DNA of 64,000 nt from Neckera pumila (taxonomy: Eukaryota > Streptophyta > Bryopsida > Hypnales > Neckeraceae), in the NCBI GenBank assembly GCA_963969595.1, contig OZ018415.1, positions 18,848,001-18,912,000 on the forward strand, in the 5' to 3' direction. Of the stretch, positions 45,991 to 59,649 are shown piece by piece (position 1 is the first letter of the stretch; every line of letters starts with the position of its first letter). The notes under the pieces are model-generated. The model worked only from the letters and a program-made list of their open reading frames with translations, searched no databases and was not told the DNA's origin. A program made the translations under genes and the position numbers.

Positions 45991-47955
45991 CACTGCACAT
46001 GAAAACTTCTCGAATTCAGCTCAAATACATCCTCATTCATACAGCCCCAAAACAGGGAGCTACCCCAGAATTCAATTGCACCGAACCGAATGTTCCTTGC
46101 AAATTGGGGACTGGGGAATTGGAATTGGAATTGGAATTGAATTGAATTGAATTGAAGAGAGAGAAAGTGAGGAGAAAGGGGATTGAGAAACGGAAGGGGA
46201 AAATTGATGAGCATGCACCTGAGGAGCGAGTTGGGCGAGTCAGAAATAGTGGAAAGAGAATTTTCAAGGCGCTCGCCCAAGGATTGTTTGCGGTTTGGGT
46301 GATGGGTTTTCGAATTTGCAGAAGGGACACCAGATGGGAAATCTGGGAGAGAGCTTGTGAAGAGTGCGTGGCAAGCGAGAGCTCATCACGGCTTCTAAAG
46401 TGTTGAGAGGGAGTCTTGAGGTGGGTCCTTGAGGGGGAATCTTGGGGGAGTCTTGGGGAAGAGTCTTGAGAAGAAGGAGAACCGATTCTTCGAAAGTGGC
46501 GTCGGGGTGGTTGCGTTTCATTCGGAATTAACTACACTCTTCATATAAAAAAAAGGTTACAATATATAGTCTACAATAATTGATGATAAAACTTGTATAT
46601 AGTACTCCACCATATTTGTAGGAGTGAAACTGTTTGAGAAGCAATACTAAATAGAATGAAGAGTGGAGGTGAAGGTTTCTATTAACTCCATTTTTGATAA
46701 CAAATTGGGTTTTTCTTTTAGAATTTTTGTTGCATTATATTTTTTTTTGTTTCTTTTTAGAAATATAGAATTCAAGCTTGGAATCTCAAATATTGATGAT
46801 GTATGGATGAGTTAAGGACACCTACTCATGGGCCATAGGTCAAATAATGTTTAATTATAGATTTCTTTGGAGATGTTCATGGCTCCAATCTAATGCAATT
46901 TGGAGTGATATAATTTTATTCTTTTTAAGAAATATTTGATAACATATTTCCCCCTCACAATTGAGAAATCATTAAAATTACTCCAAAATCTATAGAGAAT
47001 ATTGGACTATTGATATCTCTATGAATTATACACAATTGAATGAATAAATGAGGTATCATTCACATTTTGCACGTTTCATTCATGTCTATAAGAAGGTATG
47101 ACTCCAGATCGACAAAAGGTGGTTTACGACTGCCACAAAAAATGAAATTGATCACCCTAACCACTACCTCTGAACAATTTGGTATTTGAGGGCATACTAC
47201 TTGAGAAATTCATAAAAAAATACTCAATTTTTGACAGAAAATTATGATCTCAAGTACATACATCTCCACTCAGATTTTGCATTAAAAAAATGGGTGGAAG
47301 TAGGAACCTTCTCCAAAGAGTCTAGATGCTTGAATATATGGAAATAGGTACTTCCACCTTAAATAAGAACAGTAGCACAACAGGCTTGTCTCAACCAGGG
47401 GGGGGAAAGGAAGCGCAGGCAAAGAAATAAAATTGGCAAAGAAATAAAAGGAGCAAAACGGAAATCAACTCATGGAAATTGCTCAACATGAGAGTCAGCC
47501 AAAGAGAAACCATGAAGATTATTAGACACTACTCAAACCCTGTTGGTTTCAACTAAATACAGATGAAATGCAGAGGTTGGTGAGCGCACAAGAATGAAGT
47601 CTCCACCTAGAGGCATACTGTAGGTTGTCATGAGGGGTCTTTAACTTGATGTAATTGGAAAACAGCTTGGTTACATGCACTGTGTGTTCTACACACGTAT
47701 CGCAGTTTTCGACTAAGAGACTTCAACTCTGCCGTCTTTAAAGTATGAAGGCATTAGAACTAGAGCATGAATAAATTCCAAGTTCTAGACATATACAATT
47801 TCTTTTACTGTGATTGGGTTAAGAACCCAGTGAACTGATTTACATTTGACTACTTGCAGAGCACACAAACTACCGTATGTTGTTTCATTACAGTTTTCGT
47901 CATATATAATAATGCCGGTGTTCCTATCCCACGATTCGAGGTGCTTGATTGAAAC
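45991..47955. other. Region between the DUF1350 and CPSF-A genes
   Basis: Both genes lie on the minus strand, so this holds the DUF1350 promoter (left) and the 3' end of the CPSF-A gene (right). 46100-46530 is purine-rich. No gene is supported; open frames of up to 100 codons over 45.8-46.5 kb lack family resemblance and overlap the first DUF1350 exon or a minisatellite. Confidence 0.5.
46107..46156. repeat. GGAATT/GAATT minisatellite
   Basis: About four GGAATT units followed by about four GAATT units, roughly 120-160 bases upstream of the DUF1350 start codon. Confidence 0.8.
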
Positions 47956-50900
47956 TCAGGCGAGTGAGTTGTGCACCCGCTCTAGCAAGCGCAACACACG
48001 GTCAACAGGGAGGCTTCGTTCAAGGAAAGAAGATCCTGGGTTTGGAACGCTAAGGGAAACGACACCCTGAGGTTCTGTTAATACATTCTCCTGTTGAGTG
48101 CTTGTTAATTCAAGGAACTGGCACAGCATATCACCATCCAGGACTTCGCAGACTCCAGCCTACAATTCCAGTCAAGATGTCAGGCACGTCAGTAAATCAC
48201 AAAGTTAGGAAACTTTTCTGGTGAAGCAACTAATCAAATACTGTGAACGTGATAGTCCTCTAACCGGATGAGACAGAAACTGAATGCATCATAAACTAAC
48301 TGAAAGCAGTGTTTAAATTATAGCAACAGAAGAATGCTTCAACTTGATGCATGTCAACATGTATATGGGACAATCAGAAACTGGTAAGCAACTTCAACGA
48401 CAAGTTATCAACGGCACCACTGAAATTTGAATGGTCAGGGGAAACTTACAGGGCAGCCTTGGCTGCGGTAATCATCGTGATTGTTTCCCAAAAGCGGAGC
48501 AGTTAGAGGATAGAATGCAAGCCGTGATTGCACAGCTTTCAACAAATCGTACTCCTCCCTGTGCAGACAACTTATGAAGGATTAATATAGAGAACAGATA
48601 TCCTCACATTCTGATTGGAGCTTCAAGGTGCTGGAACTTGACTGGCTCAAACAAGCGGAACAAACGAAAGACCTTCACTGCAGAAAATTGTTCAAGGAGT
48701 GAAGCTCTAAGAATTATTCTTTACCTAGTGACTTTGATGAATATGAACACACTGCCCAGAAGCGAACTGGCGACCACAGAGGAATGGGTAGAGTGAGTAA
48801 CAGCATCATTGCTACCACAGTTCTTCAAACTCTCCTGTGTGGGACTTTCATATGCAAAAGAGGCCTGCCGCAACAACGGGTGTCAATCTAAATCCTTGGC
48901 AACTCACAAAACCATACTTCCAACAAGTGTCCAGCATATAGGGGCAAGACAATATCATTGGAAGCTACTCACAAGGGCAAAAAATAGGACCAAACGTAGA
49001 ATATGAACATCAGTAGATTGGCTTGCATCAATCCACCAGCAAGGGAACTGAGACATGTAAAGCACTATGAGCTAGTCGATAGATGATGATTATTATAAGT
49101 ACAATTATATATTTCTGAAGTCAGATATCAACTGGAAGTTCAACTAGTCTTACCTTGTGGATCCTCATCAACGTCTCGCCAACATGGTACCAGCAGGTCA
49201 GAGATAGGTTACGTTCTGGACTCACGCTTTCTACAAACACAACAGCCAAACAGAGGAAAATGTAACCAAAACTGTAGGAAGCCTTGCAGAAACCGAAATC
49301 TATAATTAGTGGCAGAACTCGTCACAAAATTTGGAATAGCCAACAATTACCACCAAAGGAGAAATTAAGAAGCACCTTCGGGAGTACTGACGCTGGACAA
49401 TGTGCAAAAGTTCCCACGGCGGTCTGTAACTGCAGCAGTGTCCACATCCATGAGCACACAATCCGCGACTAGCTGTTGAATGGGATCACAGTACAGCTGC
49501 TCCAGCTGCTGAGAGACCTAAGGGCAGTAAATGGAACGCAAAGAATCAAATTCATGACAGGGAATTCGAACTCAGCCAGGAGCACATCAACCATGAGCAC
49601 CCCAGTCTTAACATACATCCTTCCTCCGACTAAAGCAATCCAAGCTATTTTGGCGGATTTCTTGACTAAAATTATGCATTTGCACTATACTTCTGTAGAA
49701 GCTAAAAGTACCTCTTGATATGAATAAAACAAAATCCCATCGCGGCAATCACCAACGGCAATCCTTGAGAGATGAACTGCAATACTGGTAATCATGAAGC
49801 GTGTCTTCACCATCGCAAATTTCCGAGGCCGCTGTGGTGAGTCAGATGGAAATCCTAAGCAAAACAGCTGATGACCCACAAACAAAATTTAGAATACCAT
49901 GCATTAAAGCAATGAGTCAGCAAAAGAAAAAGCTATATCATCGAACACACAAAATAAGTATTTTCAACTACTTCTCCCTCTCTACACTCGGAGCAAAATG
50001 TACAACCATCAGTAGAGAACCCGAACGGCCAAAATGATGTCAACCAATTCAAGTGTAACCATTGGCAGAGGTTGTGTAGGATCATGTCACTCACACAATT
50101 GCCAGCAGACGCAAGTACATACTGTCCTAAGTATGAGCACAATGCTAGGACAGCACCGGGAAGAAGAACATGAGTTTTGAGTCGCAACTCCCAAACTTCG
50201 CCATCAGCTAAATCACTCTCGTCGGTTGAAACGGACGAATCAGAAAGCACCATAGGATCAGCTGCCGAAGAACCTGGCGTTGTTTGGTTAGATGAGGTCG
50301 GCGTATTCGTAGAGCTTGTAACAACCTGAGAATGTGTCCTTGAGTTCTTTGATTCCAGCTGAAATACCAGCAACCGACCCTTTGAACTACATGGCAGCAT
50401 AGAAAAATTATTAGATTTTGATCTGCATCAATCAAGAAAATAATATTCATAAACAGGATCCACAAACAAGCTGCTTCTGAAAATGAAGTTCGATTAAACA
50501 AGATCAAAGAAGCGGAATTAGGATCAGAGCGAATACCTCACTGCTTCACCACTAGACAGAACCCCACCTCTGGTGAGACTGGTTCCAACCAGCAAAAGTA
50601 GTTCCTGTTTATATTTCCATAACTGGATAGAACGAGCGACTTCTCCAGCATCGAGAGTGTAGCAAGAGTGACTGGCGCCACTGAGCGGATCCACACAACA
50701 TAAATCAGAAACCAAGATACCATCGGGTCCAGGGTCTGTTCGTATGACAATCAACGTCTTGGACACTGAGTGATACAGGACCCGGCGTGGGGTTCGACCC
50801 AAGGGTAACTTCTGGACGTTCAGCCGCTTCAAGTGCTCCATTTCCACCTGAAATATGCGTGACCAAAAGTCATTACAGCCCTAGTCATGGCCAAGAAAAA

Positions 50901-53900
50901 TGAGAAACACCAGTCACATGCAACCTTGATAGGACAATTGAGCAGATTAAATGTACCAGATATCCGTACATATAGTAAACCACTAGATGTTCAAAATGTT
51001 GCTTCATCGGATGCAAAAGGGTAGAGGACTAACCAAGTGTAAACTGCAATCCGACACAAAAAGTATACCATTGGGGCAGTCGACGGAGTTCACAGGCGTG
51101 GCATGCGTAGACGGTGGAAAAGAGATGGACGTATATGCGATGCGCTGGCTGTGCCTTGCCGTTTGCAGTAACCAAGGTCGATCACTGAGGGCTACGATAT
51201 CAGAACTCAACGAAGCTTGCAGAGAGATTAAAGAAACAGGAGAAACACCTATTCTCCGCACTGCAACCAGATGTAGTGAGACTGGTGGGGAATCCTCCCC
51301 TACATCTTTGTCTGCACTCAAACCCAGCTGTGTGATGCCCACACTTTCAGAACCCAAAGTCGGGAGCAGATACTTGGAACCTGGCAGTACAGCAGGAGAG
51401 CTAGCTGGCCATTCGTAACGCAAAAGCATTCCATTCCTTAGCCCAGCAAGTATATAAAGTCCATCAAACTGCGCAAGTCTAACACTTTCAGGAACACACC
51501 CGCTTAGTGTTGTCCCTACACAGCTTACAAGAGAAATGTGACCCACGGCCAGAGGGGCCAAGCATTCACCAGGAACTATAGAAAGAACTTCCACTGATGG
51601 CTCATGAGTCCCAACGACACAGATCCTGCCCACCTCTACTCCTGATGGGTTCCTACTTTTGGGAGTGCCTTCCACGAGCCCAACAATAGACGGCGGCAGA
51701 GGCGAGGAGGTCCAGTCCTCCTCGTCAGGGATTGATATGCAAGATAACTCTGCCTTTAATTCGCATTGCTGTAAAATGCACAGTTCCAGAGCTCCATTTT
51801 CACCTTGCTGAGAGCCCAACATCACGATAAGCCCCGGTTTGGATAAGGCCAGAATGACGGTCTTGTTAGCTACTGCTCCTAAACTTACAACAAGACCCTG
51901 TGGAGGTTTCCACGATGAACACAGAGGGAGAAGTGAATCTATGCCCGCTGGATGAGCAGCTTTAGTGGGAACACAAACAGTAACCTCTTTACTGCAGACT
52001 TGAACCACATGATAATCCTCAATTGTCCCACAAGCAAGTGTAGACGCACACGGCTGAAATCCTACAGCTTCTGTGATGTCCACAAAGTTGAGTCCAACCG
52101 AAAGTACTCGAGTTTCCTGAACAAAGGACATCACAAAGAAAGCGTGGTATGGGTCCCTGCGGCACATCCGCATTGTATATGTTCCTGTCACACCCTGAGA
52201 GCTCACCATGTCACAAATGGCATTCAATAACTTGTGACCAAAACATAAGTTTAACAGGCCACCTGATGGCACTAAGAGAACAGGGGTTAAACAGTTCCTT
52301 TGAGTATATAACTATAGAGTGAAGTTTACATCAGTTTTATGTCAAGGACCAAAGTCAGAATTTTGGTCCAAGTGGTATCAAATACTAACTTGACGAAAAA
52401 ATCATGAAAACCACACAAAAAGCGCAGATACTCACTTGGTATATTGGAGATGTTGTGTGCAGTTTCTCAACACTAATTCCGTTTCGTATCACTCGTAACG
52501 AGCCCTCAATACCAGCCCCTGAGCATGCAAACATCTGATCTTGTTTCTCATTGTGGTAGTCAGCAAGTGCAAAATCAAGAATAGGAGCCAGATTTTGAAT
52601 AAGGCTTTTGCAAGTCACTTTTCCACTTTCAGTAAATTGGAGAACCTGTCCATCCCCCATTTCAACAAATACGGCAAGAAAATCTCCCTTCGTCCACAGA
52701 ACTGAATTGCAAGGAGAGCATTTATACTGCCGCTGTTGAACTTCGATCCGAGGTACATCATCGGAACTTTCGAAAATCAAGCGTGCCAAGTGTATCTCCC
52801 CTGTATCCATAGCAAGCGCAAGCCTCGATTGACCCTCACCGTAAGGTTCCCAATTCCACGCCGTGATAGTTGGTAAAGATAAAGGGTCAAAATTCAAGTC
52901 CATAACTTCTGCAGGTTCACATTTGGGAGCTAGATTTTTCTTACAATTGCCATCTTGACCACTTGATAAAAGCTCAAGCAGCGCAGATGCTGCTACGCTA
53001 TTTAAGCTACCTTCTTCTTCATCCAAAATTTTCTGAAAACTAAAGACACCGGCTAATGAAGGACTACTGGGACGTCTTAGATCAAGTAGAAGTAGTTCCC
53101 CTGGCCGAGAAAGTAGCAAAAAACCAGGAGCTGCAGGAACATCCAAAATACTTATCCCAAGGGGTGATATGAAGGGTCTTATTGTAGACGGGTCGTACCG
53201 GGCCTTCGCCTGAATGATCCGCTCTTTGGTATCGCACGAAAGGATAAAAATTTCATTGCTTGCAGCACCTTTCCTGTGGACTAGAACTACAAGAAGTAGA
53301 AGCGACTCTGACTTGACTGTTAACGATAAGTGGTCGTCTGGCATGCCAACAAACGTCATACTCCAGACCGTTCCCCAGCCTGTAAATTTCTCTTCGACTC
53401 CGCTAGTGCTTGCTTCCGATAATCCTGTCGAGCTCAGCAGCTCTTTTGGATATATCATTCTCTGTGAATCACATCAGCAGTACAGATATATAAGAGGCCA
53501 GATCTGAAACCATATCACTCACAGCACTTCAGCTTGATAGTAAAAAGTAAAACTGTTTACGAATATCGCAGCTATAAGTAAAACATTCTACCTTTTCTCA
53601 CAGAAGGGAAAAGGGAAGGCAAGCGAAGAAACCTTATCAACAATGTTATTTCCAGCGGCTATGGAGGTGGGAAAAATTGCAATTCTATCTTCAAAAGCAG
53701 CGACAGCGACTGCACGACCCCTGCATGTTGCAAAAATCATACAATTTAAGCCACTTTCGATAGTTGAAGGAATACCATGCCTAAAACTGTACGCTGAAAG
53801 TGTGAGCATTATCTGATTCTTGAACAGTATTTACGAGATAAACATGACTTCCGTCAAGTTAATCACCTAGGTTCAATTGCCAGCAGTCTTCCCAATTCTC

Positions 53901-55268
53901 GCCGTAAGTTTCCATAATCTGCAATCTGGACATGGGCAACAGCCAAAAATCTGACAAAACCACAGCGACACAATCGATCTTCAGTCTTCTAAGAAATGAT
54001 AGCAATTCTCTAGATTGAAGCTAACAGGTGATAGAGATACGTAGTAAAGTCACATCCAATGTCCTGCACCGTGTATAAGCAACAAATCAAGACCTAGGCA
54101 TGATATCGGTTCATGTAATATTCTGTATAATGCAAGATCGATTAATCATACACGAATGTCGCTGCACATCAAAAAATAAGAACTCCGGTAAGGCACCTAA
54201 ACTGACTATTGTGCTGCTTCAGACTAAAAAAGAGAAAAAGAAAGAAAGAAAGAAATACCTATGGAGCTCAATGTTGAAAGTTAAAAAAGAGAGCTTCCCC
54301 GAATCCGAAAGAAGCACCAGCAAGTCCTTCTCGTATGTCTGCATGAACCCATTCGAGAATGCTAATCTTAGACATTTGCATTGAATTTCTCAAACAAGAA
54401 CAGACACAGAAATAAAATGACATCGAGTGTTTCGTAGAGATCAGGCAAAAAATACTTTGACTCTACTCAGATTAAGCTACATGCGCAATCCACACATGTA
54501 AAGCTAGGGAGGCTACACCTGTGGAATGCTAATATCGACAATATGCTGTACGAGCAGATGCGCCGTTGCTTTCTCGTTACACTTAAAAACAGTAGATGGC
54601 AACTCAGATGACGACAAAGGCTAATGAAAATAAGTGGATATTCAGAGATTCAAAAACCTGTGGAAGTGGACTTCGACGAGATTCGTTCCAGGGCAGAACC
54701 CGAAGATCTTTGATAGTCCCGAACACTGGCTGCTCGCAAACTGACTGGACAATCCCGTCCTCGCTCACGACCACAAGCTCCAATGATGTTTCCTGTCGGG
54801 TAAAAATGTAAGCGACACAGGATTCAGCATATTAATTTGTAGAGCTGCTCCTAGTCACTCTCTATTACAAGGAAAGCAATTTCGTCAACATATGAAAAGA
54901 CAAGACAAAAAACATACTCAGAATGCTTTTGGTTTAGAACAAGGCATGCAAGACCTTTAATTTAGCCCCGCAGAAGAATCTAACCCATAATAGAATTCTC
55001 TTGATTACTCGCTCCTGGTGCTGAATTAGCGAATAATCAAAGAAATCGAAAAAGTGATAGAAAAACAGAATTTTAAATTTTAAATTAGAGAAAAAAAATA
55101 GTAAACAATTTGTCTTACCTTGCCAAGAACAACATCAAATGTGGAAGAGCATCGAATGTGCCCATAAACAGCGTGCAATACCACGCTGCTCTTCTGCACA
55201 CATTTCGCTAAATAGCGCGCTCTAATTGCCTCTCCTGGATCCTCCCCTCCCCCATCCTGGACCGCCAT
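47956..55268 (-). CDS. CPSF-A/DDB1-like beta-propeller protein
   Basis: Fifteen minus-strand exons join in frame: 55119-55268, 54658-54792, 54259-54338, 53867-53950, 53633-53786, 52436-53461, 51034-52194, 50537-50847, 50095-50386, 49712-49867, 49376-49517, 49154-49230, 48725-48864, 48450-48558 and 47956-48159, giving about 1406 residues. The protein resembles the plant CPSF A-subunit relative typified by Arabidopsis At3g11960, distinct from CPSF160, DDB1 and SF3B3/RSE1 but with the same MMS1_N N-terminal and CPSF_A C-terminal architecture. Landmarks are ETSLELVVVSEDGIVQSVCE, VGLNFVDITEAVGFQ, ALSDRPWLLQTARHSQ, YTSISFPPSTHATPVNSVD, RIAVGDCRDGILFYSY and FLELTSTQQENVL. The family builds multi-propeller scaffolds in nuclear complexes; the partner here is unknown. 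Exons 6 and 7 are large and certain; small 5' exons and the 50095/49867 junction are good but less certain. Confidence 0.9.
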
Positions 55269-56884
55269 TGCTTCTTCACTATTATTCTCAATGTAATCTT
55301 ATCGCGGCTCCAACACCTCCGCTTCCGTCAACGGAGGATTAATTTCTCCACTACTCACGGCAGTTGATCTGCTGTAAGCACCGCATTTGTACGCAGTCGA
55401 ATCATCTCATAAAATTTTGCTCCAATTAGCACTGTCCTAATCAACCAAACGCTTCCAACTCCACAAAACCAAAAACTACAATTGAGATGCCTGATTCCGA
55501 ACCACGACCATCACCATACATCGCTTCTTTCTCGTCGCAATAGCTCTTCATTACCTTTCTTACCCAATTGCTCTCGCCCGAGTCTCGTAAATATCCCACT
55601 TTCCCAACATAATTCGTCAGTGGAAATCCTTCCACAATTGGCTCAAATCGACAGCTGGAGTGAAAAACCTTCAAAGCCCTAAAAAATCAGAAGCGACAAT
55701 ACACGTTCCGCCTGAAGACAAGGCTTGTAGAATAATTTACGACGGCAATAACACGTTGCCGTCGAGTAAACTTATTGATAAAATAAAATAATCTTCGAGT
55801 AATTCTATTCCACTTGAACATCGGTTCACTGCTTCATTTAGAAGCATCCAAGTTAATGAGCTAGAGTATCATATACTCAATTCCTCGATCACACCTGCAC
55901 GGACGGATTCAATTCGGAAAAACTCTACGAACCCTGTCCTTGATCGCTCTCAATCAAACTTCCGCTACAAATCCAGAATTTCGCACCAGACACGGGATCC
56001 AAGTCTCACAAACATTCGAGATTGGAAGCAAGCTCTCACTCGCATCCTCCGATTGCGAACCAATCCAAGTTTTCACAGACTCCAACCGACAAATGAAGGA
56101 ACCGTCCGAAACGCCAATTCTCGGGACCAGTTCACGACCTCAGCTGGCGCTGAATCGCTCCGAATCGCAAAGGCTCCATCGTCAAGCTCGGGATTCGATT
56201 CCCAGTGACCCCAAACGAACGCACTTCTGCAATCGAGAATCGAGACCGACCTCGCGCAATGAGAATGAGAGTGGGAGTGTGAGAGTTCGAAGCCCTAACC
56301 CTATATTAGCTTCTCTTGCACTTCTGATCCAGTGTTGACTGACACTGTGACACTAGGGACCTTACTATTGGTTTGAAAATTTATTTTGGATGGGTGGGTG
56401 CCTGAAATGCATCCGTGTCACACTGTAATTCCTCAATTTTATATTTTTTAATTCCTTTGGGCACAAACGCTGGACTGTAGTCCAGGCCGGCAGGTTTAAT
56501 AGGCGTTTTTTCCTGACGAATGTCACCACATCCTACACAAAGCGACCTCCAAAATATCTAAGGGAGGACTGAGGTCCAGAAGAGCTGAAACTTAAATTGG
56601 GGAGGTTAAACCCCTTTAAAATATTTTTCAGTAAATTTCCCTTGAAAGGCAAGTGGAATGTCATATTTTTTGAGCTTTGTGGAATTAATTATGAATTTTT
56701 GAAGTTGATACGCAATGTTCACTACAAGCATTTACTTCTTGAAATGTGCACTATTTGTACGTTGTTGGTACAATGAAAGAGCTATATATACATTTACAAA
56801 TAGTGTACATTTGAAGAGGTGGATGTATTTAGAGCCCAAGCACTTCATAGACCTCCTCCCTTATACTATTAACAAAACAAATTG
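55269..56884. other. CPSF-A upstream region
   Basis: Contains the promoter and leader of the minus-strand gene. AGCCCTAA/AACCCTA telo-like motifs occur near 55675 and 56290. The plus-strand open frame at 55940-56338 is not supported: no family resemblance. From 56340 on the DNA is AT-rich. Confidence 0.45.
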
Positions 56885-57090
56885 TTTGTTTTGTGATGTA
56901 TATCCGAATTTTCTAGATTGTCGGGCCAATAGGGGCGTGCTTGGTTTCATTGGAAAGCGCTCAAGGAGTGCATGTGCACAAATGGAGTTTTGTCATGTTT
57001 TGACCAACAAGGCGAGAAATATTGTATTTAGAAGTTTTCATCGCATAGGAGATTAGAAAATTGGTTGTAGAAAGCCATCACCCATTAGTT
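56885..57090. repeat. Dispersed repeat, copy 1
   Basis: Shares TTGTTTGTTTT, TTTTGACCAA and a long end segment TTAGAAAATTGGTTGTAGAA with 57475-57680. The 113-codon open frame over this copy is therefore not treated as a gene. Confidence 0.55.
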
Positions 57091-58025
57091 GACTAGCTAG
57101 CATATGTAATACTTTAATTGTTGCAACATTACACTGGTAATTTTAATTTATTTTTGAAATTGAAAAACATTTGCAAATACTTTATTTTTATCTTCATTTT
57201 AATTTTAATTTTAAAAAAAATTGCCAATAGTTTGGATGTTTTTGTATGCCAAAAAATTTATAAAAAAAACATAATACATATATTCATAAAACACAATGAT
57301 ATTAAATGTCAGTGTCACGGATGATTTATCATATTTAAAGGACTGAAAAATAGGTATGAAAGGAGATTAAAGAGGGCTTAGCTATCACTTTTGTGGCAAT
57401 TATAAATGGCATATTAATGGTTGTAGCTACAACAAAAAGTATATTAATTTATACTATTCAAATAAGCATTTGTTTTATTTGTTTGTTTTATAATGTACTT
57501 TAAGATGTCCTAGACCTTCAAGCCTATAGTCCCCCAAAAGCCCTTAGGAAATTTGTATGCACAAAGCAAGTTTTCTGTGTTTTGACCAATGAATTGAGGG
57601 TTATTAAAATTTAAAGGAATTATCGCATCAGAAATTAGAAAATTGGTTGTAGAAAGCCATCAAGCAATTGGTCATCCGACCCATAAGTTAATGAATTATA
57701 GAAAACTCCAGGTACTACCTATATTGCTCCAATACTTTTACTATTATTTTATTTTTTTATCTTTTCACTTTATTTGCATTTCTACCTTCACTCATACTAT
57801 TGTATAACTTCGTAATACTTATATCTTTAAGCTTTCCAGTATGCCTCTTAGAGGATACCTAATTCTACACTTTAGCCTCAAATCGAGCTATAGAGACTTC
57901 CAATCTTTCCATTGGGATAACTTTCAACTTTGATTTCAAAATGCAAACTGCAAGCCCATTTGTATAATCTACTATTCCATAGATCATTGTGAAATATTCA
58001 CCTTCCGAGTCAAATGCAACAAGTC
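57091..58025. other. AT-rich DNA with a second copy of the dispersed repeat
   Basis: 57475-57680 repeats 56885-57090 in the same orientation. The remainder is AT-rich without supported genes. Confidence 0.5.
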
Positions 58026-58958
58026 TTAACCCCTAAAGGACCAACGGCATACATTGTTTGGCCATATAGAAATTTTCGGCAGGTACATATGACTAAAGAT
58101 TTCCATATTTTTGGCTGAAATTTTAATAGAAAGTGGGGGCAAGGAATATCTTCATGTGTACCAAGTTTCATGACATTTGGAAATACAAGTCAAAAGTTAT
58201 GGCCTAATATGTTATTTTTTTTGTAACCGGGCAGTCCGGGCAGATAAAAAAAAATCACTTTTTTCAAAAATAAAAATTTGAAATTGGTTTTCTAGAGTTA
58301 TATATAGATAAAAAGCTTTCAATCTTCCCAACTTGATCAATTAGTCAAAAGTTAGGAAAATTTTAAGTTTGCGGGCAGTTATGGATTCTCTACTCTAAAA
58401 TAAATTTTGAAGTCCTTTATCTTACTCAATTTTCAATATTTTTTGAAAAAAATAAAATCCTAGGATGTAGATTATTTATAACAACATTTTCACCATTGGG
58501 ATTAGCATTTTTTGATTCCATAATAACATTCTTGACAATTTTGTATTTTAAATCATTCTCTACTACTATCTACTTTCTATTTTTTTCCTATATGTTGTAC
58601 AATTCCAAATGAAGTAAAAATTTCCAGAGATGTAGCAAACTTGTCTAGGAAAAGGAATTCAAAGAAGCACCATCACTTTGGACATTTTTTCATTGAAAAG
58701 TGAGCTTGTGAAGTGTTGCTGCCCTGTTTTTCGCAGGGCCCAAAAAATGGTTTTAGTGAATTTGAATGCTTATATCTTGCAATCCACACGGTGAAAATTC
58801 CTGGAATTTGTAACATATGTTCTCAAGTCAACATACTACAAGATCCTACGGTTACATGTGTCAAAAAAAGTTTTTTTCAAAAATTGGATACCTGTACTAA
58901 AAATGGCAGTTTTTGAACGTTTTCAATGAGATCATAGTCATGGAACTTTAGGGGTTAA
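58026..58958. mobile_element. TTAA-ended non-autonomous element, copy 4 (reversed)
   Basis: Starts TTAACCCCTAAAGGACCAAC and ends CATGGAACTTTAGGGGTTAA. Length 933 bp. It is the reverse complement of copies 2 and 3, with CTACAAGATCCTACGGTTAC near the right end pairing with their left region. Non-coding. Confidence 0.75.
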
Positions 58959-59127
58959 ACAAGTTATGATCCTCCAAAGGTTTGAATCCCCAAAAGGTGT
59001 AGTTCTTTGGGAATCTACCCGCTTTGTTTATCCAAAATTTATAGCTCATAGCTAATTAAGCTCTTTGTAAGCCTTAGCATTTTAGCATCTTTATCTCTTT
59101 ATCTTTTCATATGTAGCATGCCCTATT

Positions 59128-59391
59128 CATTAGAAGGGATTCAGGGGTCTTGGAGGTCTCCGAGTTCCCTTGTATTCTGCTGCGCTCCCAGACTGTGGGA
59201 ACGCAGCTGCAGTAGCTGAATGACGTGGCACAGCGACTGCCACGTCATTTTTTGAAAAAAAAAAAAAAAAAAAAAATCTTTTAAATTTTTTTTTTTTTTT
59301 TTGACATGTCCGTACCGGCGCTCACTAAATCTAGCCAGATTGGAAAACGGTCTTGAAACGGCCTTCTAAGGCCCCCAAATTCCATCTAATG
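59128..59391. mobile_element. CATTAG-ended inverted-repeat element, copy 3
   Basis: Begins CATTAGAAGGGATTCAGGGG and ends CCCAAATTCCATCTAATG. It contains a perfect 12-bp palindrome arm pair AATGACGTGGCA / TGCCACGTCATT (59219-59249, 7-base loop), then poly(A) and poly(T) tracts. The order of palindrome and A/T tract is reversed relative to copy 2, so it is inserted in the opposite orientation. Confidence 0.65.
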
Positions 59392-59649
59392 TTGAATGAG
59401 GATATCCTTCTAAAGTCTCCACTTCTACATTCTACACTTTGTGTTTGTGGGAGGAACATTGCCAACTTTGAGGAGCCATATCTTTTTATTTATAATTTGG
59501 ATCCTCACATTCTTCAAGCCTAAAGACCTATATTTACACTCGCTTAAGACTCCAATAGTATGAGCAAAGATGGCAATGTTTATGTGTGAGCTGTGTATAG
59601 AAAATGCATTTGGTGCATGAGGTATAATATCAAGTTATTTTCTACAAAT
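59392..59649. other. Short gene-free spacer
   Basis: No feature seen. Confidence 0.4.

Noticed and set aside
45991..45993. DUF1350 start at 45993
   Set aside because: This codon is GTG; plant translation more likely starts at the following ATG (45990).
56715..57056. 113-codon open frame
   Set aside because: Overlaps a dispersed repeat whose second copy at 57475-57680 does not keep the frame open.
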